Made by a program: the position numbers and the translations under genes. Below, piece by piece: positions 26,125-34,684 of a stretch of DNA of 64,000 bases. Origin of the DNA: Oceanobacillus jeddahensis. GTDB taxonomy: Bacteria; Bacillota; Bacilli; Bacillales; Amphibacillaceae. The notes under the pieces are model-generated. The model was not told the DNA's origin. It saw only the letters and a program-made list of their open reading frames with translations, and searched no databases. The stretch spans positions 1 through 64,000 of the forward strand of contig NZ_CCDM010000009.1 in the NCBI RefSeq assembly GCF_000750635.1. Direction: 5' to 3'. How positions within the stretch are numbered: the stretch's first letter is position 1; the number at the start of each line of letters is the position of its first letter.

Positions 26125-27531
26125 ATGAAAGGCGAACTAAAAAGTATTTCTAAATTATCGATGCGGTTTCTCGGGTTGCTCATGATAAGTACCGCCGTTT
26201 TAGTGTTATTAAATTTAATTGTTATCTCTGTTTTTGCAATTAATGAGAATAGGGGAACCTCTCCTTGGCAGGTGGCGGAGGATTCTGCGGAAGCTATGCA
26301 CCAGGAAAACGGGAATTATACATTATCAGAGGAAATGAAAGTAACGCTGGAAGAAGAACAAGCATGGGCTATTTTTATTGATGATACCTCCGGGGAAGTG
26401 ATTTGGAATTCGGAAGATGTGCCGGAGAATATTCCAAAAGAATATAGGTTATCAGACATTGCTTCCTTAACCAGAGGATATTTGGATGACTATCCAACTT
26501 TTACGGGGGAGGCTGAAGATGGGTTGATGGTGGTCGGATTTCCGAAAGACAGCTATTGGAAATACATGCAATCCGGCTGGGATTATCAATTTATCAAAAA
26601 TGTGCCCATAACTCTATTTATCCTTGGGATATGTAATATTGCGTTTATTTTTATTATTTATATGGCGACAAATTATAAATTCTTAAAATCTGTCGGCCCC
26701 ATTGTAGAAGGGATCCAATATCTGCCGAAAAAAGAGACGGTTAATGTTAAAGAGAAAGGCGCTTTATCGGAGCTTGCTGCAAATATTAACCAGACCTCTG
26801 CAATTTTACAATCACAGCAGCGGATGCTGAAAAGAAAAGAAGAAGCGCGATCGAATTGGATTGCTGGTGTTTCGCATGACATACGAACTCCTTTATCTAT
26901 GGTAATGGGTTATGTGGGACAATTGGAAGAGGAGGATAACCTGGATCAAGAATCCAGACAAAAAATAACGGTCATTAGAAAACAAAGTGAAAAAATGAAG
27001 CGGCTTATCGATGATTTGAATTTAGCATCGAAGCTGGAATATAATATGCAGCCTATTCATTTAAAGGACGAGAACGTAATTGCTGTTGTACGAGAAGTAG
27101 CAGTGGAATTTATGAATATCGATTTGGATGGCAAATATCCGGTAGAATGGAATGTTAATGAGCAGGCATCTGTTTGCATCATCCCTATAGACAGGCCCTT
27201 ATTGAAAAGAGCGATAAACAATCTGATTCAAAACAGTATAAATCATAATGAGGATGGATGTACCATTTATCTGTCCATTGCTATAAGGGAAAGTAAATGT
27301 ATTATTTCGGTTGAGGATAATGGTAAGGGTACAACAGAGGAACAAATTCAACATTTAAACAATACGCCGCACTATATGCTTGAGAGCAATCGTTCTGGTG
27401 AGCTTAGGTATGGGTTAGGGCTCTTGATTGTGAAACAGATTATTTCTTCACATGGGGGAGAGACGGTGATTGAACAGAGCAGGTATGGCGGTTTGGCGGT
27501 ACGGATAATATTGCCGACAGCTGAATGTTAA
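26125..27531 (+). CDS. Sensor histidine kinase of the ABC unit
   Basis: The 468-residue kinase has two membrane helices (about 17-40 and 160-182) enclosing an extracytoplasmic sensor region of about 120 residues. A HAMP-like linker is followed by HisKA (WIAGVSHDIRTPLSMV) and HATPase (NLIQNSINHNEDG; DNGKG; YGLGLLIVK). This large external sensor is like the NisK/SpaK kinases that detect lantibiotics directly, but ligand identity is inference. It starts one nt after the regulator stops. Confidence 0.9.
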   Translation: MKGELKSISKLSMRFLGLLMISTAVLVLLNLIVISVFAINENRGTSPWQVAEDSAEAMHQENGNYTLSEEMKVTLEEEQAWAIFIDDTSGEVIWNSEDVPENIPKEYRLSDIASLTRGYLDDYPTFTGEAEDGLMVVGFPKDSYWKYMQSGWDYQFIKNVPITLFILGICNIAFIFIIYMATNYKFLKSVGPIVEGIQYLPKKETVNVKEKGALSELAANINQTSAILQSQQRMLKRKEEARSNWIAGVSHDIRTPLSMVMGYVGQLEEEDNLDQESRQKITVIRKQSEKMKRLIDDLNLASKLEYNMQPIHLKDENVIAVVREVAVEFMNIDLDGKYPVEWNVNEQASVCIIPIDRPLLKRAINNLIQNSINHNEDGCTIYLSIAIRESKCIISVEDNGKGTTEEQIQHLNNTPHYMLESNRSGELRYGLGLLIVKQIISSHGGETVIEQSRYGGLAVRIILPTAEC

Positions 27532-27539
27532 AAATAGAC

Positions 27540-27568
27540 TGTTTATCGTTGCAAGCTTTTGTTATAAT
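27540..27568 (+). promoter_or_regulatory. Candidate promoter of the erm leader
   Basis: TATAAT at 27563-27568 with a weak -35 (TGTTTA, 27540-27545) at 17-nt spacing. It would give a short 5' end before leader peptide 1. Confidence 0.5.
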
Positions 27569-27601
27569 CAATTTGTAAAATTATATTTGGAGGTAATTGC
27601 C

Positions 27602-27658
27602 ATGGGAATTACATCTATTGCAGTTGTAGATAAAGTGTCTATTCTTCTAAAAAATTGA
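27602..27658 (+). CDS. erm leader peptide 1
   Basis: An 18-residue ORF, MGITSIAVVDKVSILLKN, preceded by GGAGGT at 7-nt spacing. The SIAVV sequence matches the macrolide-dependent ribosome-arrest motif of the ErmA leader (IAVV). Its last codons (27642-27649) can pair with 27659-27666, which contain the ribosome binding site of leader 2, so arrest on leader 1 could control translation of leader 2. Confidence 0.82.
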   Translation: MGITSIAVVDKVSILLKN

Positions 27659-27673
27659 TAGAGGAGGGCAGGC

Positions 27674-27853
27674 ATGGGGATTTGCAGCATTGCTGTTGTT
27701 AAAAACGTTCATTATAAACCAAGAAAAATACAAAATGGTTATAATGAACATGAAGTAAAGTTCGTTATAACCAATGGGATAGAGGGTTATAATGAACAGT
27801 ATAAATCCAAAAGACAGTCAAAACTTTATTACGTCGAAAAAGCATATTCATGA
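27674..27853 (+). CDS. erm leader peptide 2, extended and overlapping erm
   Basis: ATG 27674 lies after GAGGAGGG. The peptide begins MGICSIAVVKNVHYKPRK: an arrest motif SIAVV followed by VHYKPRK, which matches VHYQPNK of the ErmC leader. ErmC's leader ends there after 19 codons, whereas this frame has no stop until 27851-27853, giving 59 residues and a 62-nt overlap with erm in another frame. The first nine residues copy those of leader 1, suggesting tandem duplication. Read-through into erm could interfere with or couple to erm translation. Confidence 0.78.
   Translation: MGICSIAVVKNVHYKPRKIQNGYNEHEVKFVITNGIEGYNEQYKSKRQSKLYYVEKAYS
27737..27797 (+). promoter_or_regulatory. Translational attenuator of erm (switching hairpins)
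   Basis: GGTTATAATGAAC occurs twice, at 27737-27749 and 27785-27797, and GTTCGTTATAACC lies between them at 27760-27772. The middle segment can form a 13-bp stem (one G-U pair) with either copy. Pairing with the second copy hides the end of the erm Shine-Dalgarno and the ATG at 27792; pairing with the first frees them. This is the known ErmC-type regulation logic. Confidence 0.85.
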
Positions 27854-28535
27854 GATACTATCTCGAACAAATATTAATAAACAGGATATCGTTATTGAAA
27901 TTGGTTCAGGGAAAGGTCATTTCACAAGAGAGCTTGTGAAGATATGTGATTTTATTACTGCTGTTGAAATAGATTCTAAATTTGTATCTATGACGCAAAA
28001 GTCTATCAATCGTTCTGAAAACGTTCAGGTTGTCCATGCAGATATATTAAATTATAGGTTTCCAAAAGGAAAACAGCCGTATAAAATTTACGGAAATATT
28101 CCTTACAATATAAGTACAAAAATAATAAAAAAGATTGTATTTGAAAGTGCTGCCGAGTTCTGCTTTCTGATTGTGGAAGAAGGGTTTGCGAAGCGGCTGA
28201 CAGATTATCAAAGAGCTTTAGGATTATTCATATTCCCAGAGGTTGATATAAACGTGATCAAATTTATTCCTCGAGAATATTTTCATCCTAAGCCGAAAGT
28301 TGATTCTGTTTTAATTAGATTAAGAAGGAAAGAATCCGGAATTCAATCCAGGGACAAAGATTTATATCAACATTTTGTTTATAAATTGGTAAATAAGGAA
28401 TATCAAAAGCTATTTACAAAAAATCAGTTTAAGCAGGCATTGAAGCATGCCGGGGTAACAAATATAAATCGTTTGACTGGTGATCAGGTATTATCGATGT
28501 TTTATAGCTACAAGTTATTCCTGAATAAAAGGTAA
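27792..28535 (+). CDS. erm: 23S rRNA (adenine-N6) dimethyltransferase, Erm family
   Basis: Erm methylates A2058 (E. coli numbering) of 23S rRNA, giving resistance to macrolides, lincosamides and streptogramin B. The 247-residue protein shows SQNFITSKKHI at the start, the SAM motif EIGSGKGHFT (about 36-45), catalytic motif GNIPYNIST (about 101-109) and REYFHPKPKVDSVLIRL. Overall it resembles ErmC (244 residues) by eye, with many substitutions, so it is probably a divergent erm class rather than a recent copy. SD AGAGGG precedes ATG 27792. Two leader peptides and an attenuator indicate drug-inducible expression. No transposon ends are seen nearby. Confidence 0.93.
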   Translation: MNSINPKDSQNFITSKKHIHEILSRTNINKQDIVIEIGSGKGHFTRELVKICDFITAVEIDSKFVSMTQKSINRSENVQVVHADILNYRFPKGKQPYKIYGNIPYNISTKIIKKIVFESAAEFCFLIVEEGFAKRLTDYQRALGLFIFPEVDINVIKFIPREYFHPKPKVDSVLIRLRRKESGIQSRDKDLYQHFVYKLVNKEYQKLFTKNQFKQALKHAGVTNINRLTGDQVLSMFYSYKLFLNKR

Positions 28536-28543
28536 TAAAGAAG

Positions 28544-28584
28544 GAAAAGCATTCAGAAGAAAATCTTTTGAATGCTTTTCTCTA
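28544..28584. terminator. Terminator between erm and the convergent kinase gene
   Basis: AAAAGCATTCAGAAG (28545-28559) pairs with CTTTTGAATGCTTTT (28565-28579) with one G-U pair, then CTCTAT. Serves erm and possibly the opposite strand. Confidence 0.75.
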
Positions 28585-28612
28585 TATCACAAAAGGAAAA
28601 TTCTTAATCAAA

Positions 28613-29635
28613 TTAAACTCTTCCAATCGGAAAAGCTATGTCAAAATGGATTTGATCTCCTTCCAACGCTGCCGTTATCTCCCCATCCATTGCTTGAATC
28701 AGCGTAGCCGTTATATAAAGCCCTAATCCTAAGTGACCATCTGCGTTATGCTTTTCTTGCGTATAAAACCGTTCAAAAATTCGATTGATATGCGTTTTGT
28801 TTAGATTAGCTCCATCATTTACGATTTGTATTTTAAAATAGACAGTGTCAACACTAATTTTAATCGATAGAAAATCTCTCATATGTCGATAGGCATTATT
28901 TAGAATATTTTGCAGCCCTCGGTCCAATTGATAGACATCGATGCTGATACTGGAAGCATCCTTACTGTCAATATGATTTTCTAATTGAGGATGTATATCC
29001 ATTGTCTGGCATTCTACAAGAATATTATCCAGCCAGTCCACGGCCCATTCATAGCAGTTAATCGATTGTGTTTCCAAATGAACAGTTTCTGGCGTTTCGT
29101 AGCTTAAGCTTAATTGATTCGATAGGTCATTTAATACATGTACTTTTTTTTGAATGACCTGTAGGTATCGCTGTTCTTCCTCTGGACTCTCCGCTATCCC
29201 GTCCTGTAATGCTTCAATATAAGCGGAAATCGAAGCGATTGGTGTTTTTAAATCATGAGAAATACTGTCTATAAAATGTTTACGCTCCTTTTCAAAGGTT
29301 TGCTGCTGCTGCTCTTGCAGATATAATGTATTTCTCATCTGATCAAAAGCAGTGATAAAGCGTCCAAATTCATCGTCTTTTTTGTAGGAGATTCGATGTG
29401 ATAAATTCCCTTGAGATATTTTTTGAGCTTCCGCAGCTAAAATGGACAGGGGAGTAATCATTCGTTTTCTCACATAAGTAATCATCCAAAAAGAAAACAG
29501 AAAAAAAGGCAAGGTTGTTATTAGGACAATAATAAAGATAATATTTGACTGCACCATCATAAAAGCAATCAACAATGGAATGCAAGCTATTATGATACAC
29601 ATCCAAATAAGTTCTTTTACAATACTCTGCTTCAT
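28613..29635 (-). CDS. Sensor histidine kinase of the second ABC unit
   Basis: The 340-residue kinase has two closely spaced membrane helices and almost no external loop, then HAMP, HisKA (FIDSISHDLKTPIASI) and HATPase domains (NILNNAYRHM; FERFYTQ; LGLGLYI). In the HATPase G1 box it reads VNDGANL, not the usual DNGxGI, so the aspartate is shifted. The short loop suggests sensing within the membrane or through the partner transporter. ATG 29635 overlaps the regulator stop by 4 nt. Confidence 0.87.
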   Translation of the reverse strand: MKQSIVKELIWMCIIIACIPLLIAFMMVQSNIIFIIVLITTLPFFLFSFWMITYVRKRMITPLSILAAEAQKISQGNLSHRISYKKDDEFGRFITAFDQMRNTLYLQEQQQQTFEKERKHFIDSISHDLKTPIASISAYIEALQDGIAESPEEEQRYLQVIQKKVHVLNDLSNQLSLSYETPETVHLETQSINCYEWAVDWLDNILVECQTMDIHPQLENHIDSKDASSISIDVYQLDRGLQNILNNAYRHMRDFLSIKISVDTVYFKIQIVNDGANLNKTHINRIFERFYTQEKHNADGHLGLGLYITATLIQAMDGEITAALEGDQIHFDIAFPIGRV

Positions 29636-30321
29636 AGCATTTCACCGTCAAAACGGTAACCTACTCCGCGTAAAGTAGTAATATAGCTGCTATTCCCCAG
29701 CTTTTCTCTGATTTTTTGTACATGGATGGTAACTGTGTTGATATCTCCATATTCATGTATTCCCCAAACATTGTCATATAGCTGTTCTTTGCGGAAAGCC
29801 TGATTGGGAGATTGTGCTAAAAATACCAGCAAATCAAATTCTTTCATGGTCAGGTTAACAATCGTTCCACCTTTTGTTATATTTCTTGAAGACAGGTCGA
29901 TCATGACATCATCAAATGCGATGATGTCACTGGAAGCGGAGGGAAAGGCGGCGTAATCATAGCGCCTGAATAAAGCCTCTACCCGCGCCACGAGTTCTTT
30001 AATCGAAAATGGTTTTGTAATATAATCATCTGCACCGATTTTTAAACCAAGCACCCGGTCTAGCTCTGTTTCCTTTGCACTGATAATAATAACAGGTAAT
30101 ACAGAGAAGGCTCTTATTTGCTTTAATATCTCCAGGCCATCCATTTTAGGAAGCATTAAATCTAATAGAATCATATCCGGTCGATACTGTTTTACAAAGC
30201 TTATAGCCTTATCTCCTTGCCCACAAATTACTGCATCATAATTTTCCCGGGATAAATAATTCGCTATCATTTTTGCTAAATCTGTATCATCTTCAACAAT
30301 AAGTATTTTTTTCTGATTCAT
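29632..30321 (-). CDS. OmpR/PhoB-type response regulator of the second ABC unit
   Basis: The 229-residue regulator shows acidic residues ED near 10-11, phosphoacceptor Asp in MILLDLMLPKMDGL, and YITKPFSIKELVARV. A winged-helix DNA-binding domain (LTMKEFDLLVFLAQSPNQAFRKEQL ... TTLRGVGYRFDGE) follows. The five genes of this unit are in the order ATPase, permease, permease, regulator, kinase and almost abut, so the transporter and its sensor are co-transcribed. Confidence 0.9.
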   Translation of the reverse strand: MNQKKILIVEDDTDLAKMIANYLSRENYDAVICGQGDKAISFVKQYRPDMILLDLMLPKMDGLEILKQIRAFSVLPVIIISAKETELDRVLGLKIGADDYITKPFSIKELVARVEALFRRYDYAAFPSASSDIIAFDDVMIDLSSRNITKGGTIVNLTMKEFDLLVFLAQSPNQAFRKEQLYDNVWGIHEYGDINTVTIHVQKIREKLGNSSYITTLRGVGYRFDGEML

Positions 30322-30330
30322 CAGTACCTC

Positions 30331-31044
30331 CTAAATGAAAAGGTCTTGTTTATGGAATATCTTTATTGTACCAATAAATAATAAAAGGGTGCATATGATA
30401 TAACTGCCGATCGAAATAAGAGCTGTTAACATACTCTCTGAAACAAGATTGTCTAAGCTGACTACATACATGGTTGGAAAATGTGCTGAAATAGCTGGAT
30501 CAAAACCTTCTACCAATATTTGTAATAGTACAAGTCCAAGTGCTGTGCCAATAGTAACTGTTTCCTTTCCAAAAAGGGTTATGACAAAAGACAATAATGC
30601 TGAAAATAGGAAAAGAGAAAGAACGGCTCCCAATAAAAAATAGGGGAAGTTAAAATAATTTAATTCAATCCCTGCTGCAACGGAACCAATTACTATCCAA
30701 CTAGTTATAGCGTGTGTTACTAAAATAAATACACCTAATATAGTTGCAACCATTATTTTTGATAAATAGTAATTGTTGCGATTGAATGATTTAGGAATAA
30801 TATTTTTAAATGTTTGAGAATGATAATCTGTTGATAGCAAATCAGCTATCAAATAAGCACAGAGTAACCAAAAAAATTGTCTAAAATTCTCAAATGAATG
30901 GAGTAGAATATCTTCTTCTACTGTTACATTGACAGCAGTGTAAATAGTTAATCCTGCTGTCAATAAAATGGTAAGTAATATTAATAACCGATACTTTCGA
31001 TTATAGATGATATACAATACATCATGTTTTAGTTGTTGAATCAT
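30331..31044 (-). CDS. ABC-2 permease, second unit
   Basis: The 237-residue protein has six predicted membrane helices and the cytoplasmic opening MIQQLKHDVLYIIYNRKYR. The motif STDYHSQTFKNIIPKSFNRNNYYLSK after helix 2 is typical of ABC-2 permeases of the bacitracin/lantibiotic class. It follows the first permease by 11 nt and precedes the regulator by nine nt. Confidence 0.82.
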   Translation of the reverse strand: MIQQLKHDVLYIIYNRKYRLLILLTILLTAGLTIYTAVNVTVEEDILLHSFENFRQFFWLLCAYLIADLLSTDYHSQTFKNIIPKSFNRNNYYLSKIMVATILGVFILVTHAITSWIVIGSVAAGIELNYFNFPYFLLGAVLSLFLFSALLSFVITLFGKETVTIGTALGLVLLQILVEGFDPAISAHFPTMYVVSLDNLVSESMLTALISIGSYIICTLLLFIGTIKIFHKQDLFI

Positions 31045-31055
31045 ATAGATCCCCC

Positions 31056-31835
31056 TTATACATACAAATCCTGTTTTTTAAATAGATAATATCCCGTTGT
31101 TCCAATCACCAATAGATAAGTGACAAGCACACTAAAGCTAGTGATACTATGGGAAACAGACTTTTCAAATAGATTGATGTGGAAAAATAATAAGTGTTCA
31201 TAAATCACATATTGTTTTACTTGATCATAAATAATGATATATTGTCCGGCGAGTGTAGATACTCCCATCAGCATTGCTAACGTAGAAATACGCTGAATAA
31301 ACTGTGAAAGCAATAACGTGATTAAACCAAAAATGAAATAAGCAAAAGCAAAAGCTGATCCGGCCAAAAGAGTAACTCCTATACCATGCCATCCACTTGT
31401 CACGACAGAGTAAAAAACAAACGTGTCCCCCCATCCAAAGAAAGAAATACCAACTACATAACCAATGAAAAGCATGATGGATGTTAAAAGAAGCGAAAAT
31501 AAAAGGATGGACAAAATTCTTGAAAGATAATATTGGAATCTGGAAACAGATCGTAATAAAACAAACTTGATGGTACCATTATTTCGTTCTTGTATGAGAA
31601 CTTCTCCTACATAAATCGCTATAAAAACGGCTGTAAATGTTAAACTGGCTTGAAGCATTTCCACAGGGAATGATTGGCCATACCCGGCAACTACTGTAGA
31701 ATCCGCGCCATAAACATGAAAAAGGATGCCTGTTAAAACATACATTACCGTAAAAATAAGTGTATAAACAAGCAGCATTTTGGAAGTCAACGTACGCTTG
31801 AACTCAAAGGTGATCAGTGTCCATATATTTTTCAT
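31056..31835 (-). CDS. ABC-2 permease, second unit
   Basis: The 259-residue protein has six predicted helices and begins MKNIWTLITFEFKRTLTSK. The conserved segment QERNNGTIKFVLLRSVSRFQYYLSR after helix 2 marks the ABC-2 family. ATG 31835 overlaps the ATPase stop (ATGA) and has AAAGGAG 11 nt upstream; an ATG 24 nt earlier lacks a site. Confidence 0.83.
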   Translation of the reverse strand: MKNIWTLITFEFKRTLTSKMLLVYTLIFTVMYVLTGILFHVYGADSTVVAGYGQSFPVEMLQASLTFTAVFIAIYVGEVLIQERNNGTIKFVLLRSVSRFQYYLSRILSILLFSLLLTSIMLFIGYVVGISFFGWGDTFVFYSVVTSGWHGIGVTLLAGSAFAFAYFIFGLITLLLSQFIQRISTLAMLMGVSTLAGQYIIIYDQVKQYVIYEHLLFFHINLFEKSVSHSITSFSVLVTYLLVIGTTGYYLFKKQDLYV

Positions 31836-32581
31836 GAAGTTAAATTCTCCTTTATACATGCAAAAAATAAATCTTCTAAATTGGTGACCTGATAGACTTC
31901 TAATAGTTCGGAGATATCTCCTTCTTCAACAATCTTTCCACTCTGAATAAATGCTGCTTTATGACATAAATCCTCCATTTCCCGGAGCATATGACTGGAG
32001 ATAAGAAACGTAATCTTTTCTTTTTCTGCCAGTCGTTTAATTAATGTTTTCATTTCCCGAAGGCCCATCGGGTCAACGCCATTCGTTGGCTCATCCAATA
32101 TAATCAAGCTGGGGTAGCACAATAAGGCATTAGCAATTCCCAGACGCTGCTTCATTCCTAACGAAAATGTTTTCACCTTATTATTCATAGCTTCTTTCAG
32201 ATCAACAATGGATAAAACTTCATTGATTCTTGCTTTTGGCACTTTGATGGCAGCTAATTTAGCACTCAGGTTTAAATTCTGCTTGGCTGTGAGGTGAAGA
32301 TAAAATGCAGGATTTTCTATAATACTTCCTACTCTGGAAAGGGCTAAAACGGAATCAGTTTTTATGGAATGTCCGTCGATTAATATGTCGCCAGAATTAG
32401 GGAAAATCAAACGGGTGATCATTCTTAATGTTGTAGTTTTACCAGCTCCATTTGGTCCGAGAAATCCGAAGATATCTCCTTTCTCAATCGAAAAATGAAT
32501 ATGATCGATTACAGTTTGACCATTGATTTTTTTGTTTAGGTTCTTGATTTCTAAGATAGAAGTTTCTTTATTAACTTGCAT
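31832..32581 (-). CDS. ABC ATPase, bacitracin/lantibiotic type, second unit
   Basis: The 249-residue ATPase has Walker A GPNGAGKTTT, signature FSLGMKQRLG, Walker B LIILDEPTNGVDPMG and H-loop SSHML. At the Q-loop it carries glutamate (VGSIIENPAFYLHLT), as in LanF and BcrA. It is the first gene of a five-gene operon with two permeases and a two-component system. AAGGAG lies 11-12 nt before ATG 32581, slightly far. Confidence 0.9.
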   Translation of the reverse strand: MQVNKETSILEIKNLNKKINGQTVIDHIHFSIEKGDIFGFLGPNGAGKTTTLRMITRLIFPNSGDILIDGHSIKTDSVLALSRVGSIIENPAFYLHLTAKQNLNLSAKLAAIKVPKARINEVLSIVDLKEAMNNKVKTFSLGMKQRLGIANALLCYPSLIILDEPTNGVDPMGLREMKTLIKRLAEKEKITFLISSHMLREMEDLCHKAAFIQSGKIVEEGDISELLEVYQVTNLEDLFFACIKENLTS

Positions 32582-32714
32582 TATTTACTCAGCTCCTTAT
32601 TTTGATAAACTAAATTCTAGCAAAGCAAAATAAGCTGAGCATATAGTTAACATAAAGTTTTGATAAAGTATGATATTACTAGATAGCAGGATCAGGATGA
32701 GGGAAGGGAAGAAG

Positions 32715-32772
32715 AAAAAATAATGCGATTTCTATCGGTAAGTATTTTAAAGGTAAACGGATAGAAATCGCA
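32715..32772 (-). terminator. Terminator of the minus-strand membrane gene
   Basis: A 13-15 bp stem (32724-32738 with 32758-32772); read on the minus strand it is followed by ATTATTTTTTCTTC. Confidence 0.7.
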
Positions 32773-32865
32773 CTTTATGGAGAATTTAGTATAAAGAAAC
32801 ATCTATAAAACTCCGACAGAAGAAGGGTTCCTTTATCATCCATTGCGGAGATGGAACGTATTGAT

Positions 32866-33369
32866 CTAATAAGACCTTATTTCTTTTTTTGAATTTGCCA
32901 AACTAATATAAATAGCCAGGATAATACATATGAAAAGTGTAGTATGGAAAAGAATGTGCAATGTATTTGGAACAATTCCATTTATTTCGGGCAGAAAAGA
33001 ATGCGTATTTCCAAACATATACTGGTAACGATCAGCTCTTTCCTCTGCACCATATCCAAACAAGTAAGGAATCCACCAGCTAAATAACGCCCCAATAAAA
33101 ATACATAATGGATGAATAATTAGCCAAAGTTTTACCCAGAGAGGATAGCGCTTACCTATAAAAGTGAGGAGTTAACCAGTTAGCAGCAGAAATTGAACAG
33201 TACCAAACAATGTAACCATAAACCGTTCATTAAAGGATCGATCTTCAGAGAGCGCCTGAACGTCATTTAATGAACCTAAGGGTATCCAATCATGTCCAAT
33301 CATAAATAATAGAATGAAAATAAATCCTGTTAATAATAATTTTTCTGATAAGCGAACATTTCTTTTCAT
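32866..33369 (-). pseudogene. Four-helix membrane protein gene interrupted by one in-frame stop
   Basis: From ATG 33369 (GGAGGTGAT upstream) a frame encodes MKRNVRLSEKLLLTGFIF and runs 65 codons to TAA at 33172-33174. The same frame continues without a shift to 32866, giving LLTFIGKRYPLWVKLWLI, GYGAEERADRYQYMFGN and two more hydrophobic stretches. The whole would be a membrane protein of 167 residues. A single nonsense mutation is the simplest explanation; a sequencing error cannot be excluded. The family was not recognised. Confidence 0.65.
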
Positions 33370-33667
33370 GAAATCACCTCCAGTTATTTCGTTTAAAAGG
33401 GGTATCCGAACGGGAAAAATCTAATCTATTTTATTGTACTAGTCATTCCATATTTTTATGATGCACCAGAGTAATATTATTGGTTAAGCCTTAAGATGTA
33501 TTTATGTCCAATTCTTTGTAACCTGCTATTTGTTTTTTCTTCTTAAAAGTAGGAAGGGGATGTTATGAGATTTCTTTTTACAGTGGTATAATGACAGCAC
33601 CAAATGATAGTATTTTAGTTAAATAAACAATTATGTCTCATTGATACGTGGAGAAGGGAGGAGACGA

Positions 33668-34534
33668 ATGGAAAGAGTTATTGGTACATATATCGCAGAT
33701 GGTCAAACTATTGAATATTCCATTACAGGAAAAGAGGGGATACCGATCCTGGTGATGCACGGTGGACATTCCAACTGTTACGAAGAATTTGGGTACGGCC
33801 CTCTAGTTAACAATGGTTTCAGGATTATTACTCTGTCAAGGGCAGGGTATGGAAAAACGTCAAAAGAAATTGGAGAGAATCTGTCTAAAGTATGTGATTA
33901 CTATGCAGAACTATTAAATTATTTAAAAATTGATAAAGTACATCTGCTCGCTATCTCCGCTGGCGGTCCAAGCGGCATTTATTTTGCATCTCACTATCCT
34001 GATCGAGTTAAAACATTAACTTTACAAAGCGCTGTTACGAAAGAGTGGCTGACACCTAAAGATAAAATATATAAGGCAGCACAGGTTTTATTCCATCCTG
34101 CTGTGGAAAAAATGACATGGAAACTCGCTTCAGGCATGAGCAATATTTTTCCAAAATTTACGTTTAAGCAGATGACTCCTGCCTTTAGCACTCTTTCATA
34201 TAAAGAAATAAAAGACAACCTGTTGGACAAAGATATTGATGAAATCCAAAGAATGAACAGACGCCAACGATCAGGCTATGGATTTTTAATAGATTTATCC
34301 CAAACAAAGGAAATTACCTCTAAAAATCTGCAGTCTATTTCTTGTCCAACGCTCATTATGCATAGCAAATATGATGGTTCTGTTCCATTGGAGCATGCTT
34401 ATTATGCTGATCAACAAATTCGAGATTCGGAATTATGTTTACTTGATACGTGGGGGCACTTAATTTGGCTCGGGCGTGGGTCTGATCATGTAAATGAAAG
34501 ACTAGTGAAATTTCTTAATAACTTCTCTTTATAG
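33668..34534 (+). CDS. Alpha/beta hydrolase
   Basis: The 288-residue enzyme has the hydrolase fold: oxyanion motif HGGHSN, nucleophile elbow AISAGGPSG, an aspartate in HSKYDGSVP and catalytic histidine in WGHLIWLG. A lid-like insertion lies between residues 130 and 200. Substrate is not evident. ATG 33668 follows GGGAGGAG; upstream in-frame ATT/ATA codons are not favoured. Monocistronic. Confidence 0.85.
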   Translation: MERVIGTYIADGQTIEYSITGKEGIPILVMHGGHSNCYEEFGYGPLVNNGFRIITLSRAGYGKTSKEIGENLSKVCDYYAELLNYLKIDKVHLLAISAGGPSGIYFASHYPDRVKTLTLQSAVTKEWLTPKDKIYKAAQVLFHPAVEKMTWKLASGMSNIFPKFTFKQMTPAFSTLSYKEIKDNLLDKDIDEIQRMNRRQRSGYGFLIDLSQTKEITSKNLQSISCPTLIMHSKYDGSVPLEHAYYADQQIRDSELCLLDTWGHLIWLGRGSDHVNERLVKFLNNFSL

Positions 34535-34593
34535 AAAATCAGACAGGGTGGATAAAGAAAATGCAAAGTAGAAAGGAGGGGGGGCTAAAAGCA

Positions 34594-34632
34594 AGAAAAG
34601 CTCAAACATCAAACAGTAATTTGAGCTTTTCT
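34594..34632. terminator. Terminator between convergent genes
   Basis: AGAAAAGCTCAAA (34594-34606) pairs with TTTGAGCTTTTCT (34620-34632). Confidence 0.8.
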
Positions 34633-34684
34633 TATGATGACAGATACAACAAGTTTATTTTTAAGGGAGCTTGAGAGATTTCAC

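Noticed and set aside
22402..32581. A lantibiotic precursor gene within the immunity modules
   Set aside because: I looked in the gaps for a short ORF with a leader and Ser/Thr/Cys-rich end, and saw none; the only small ORFs with good sites are the erm leaders.
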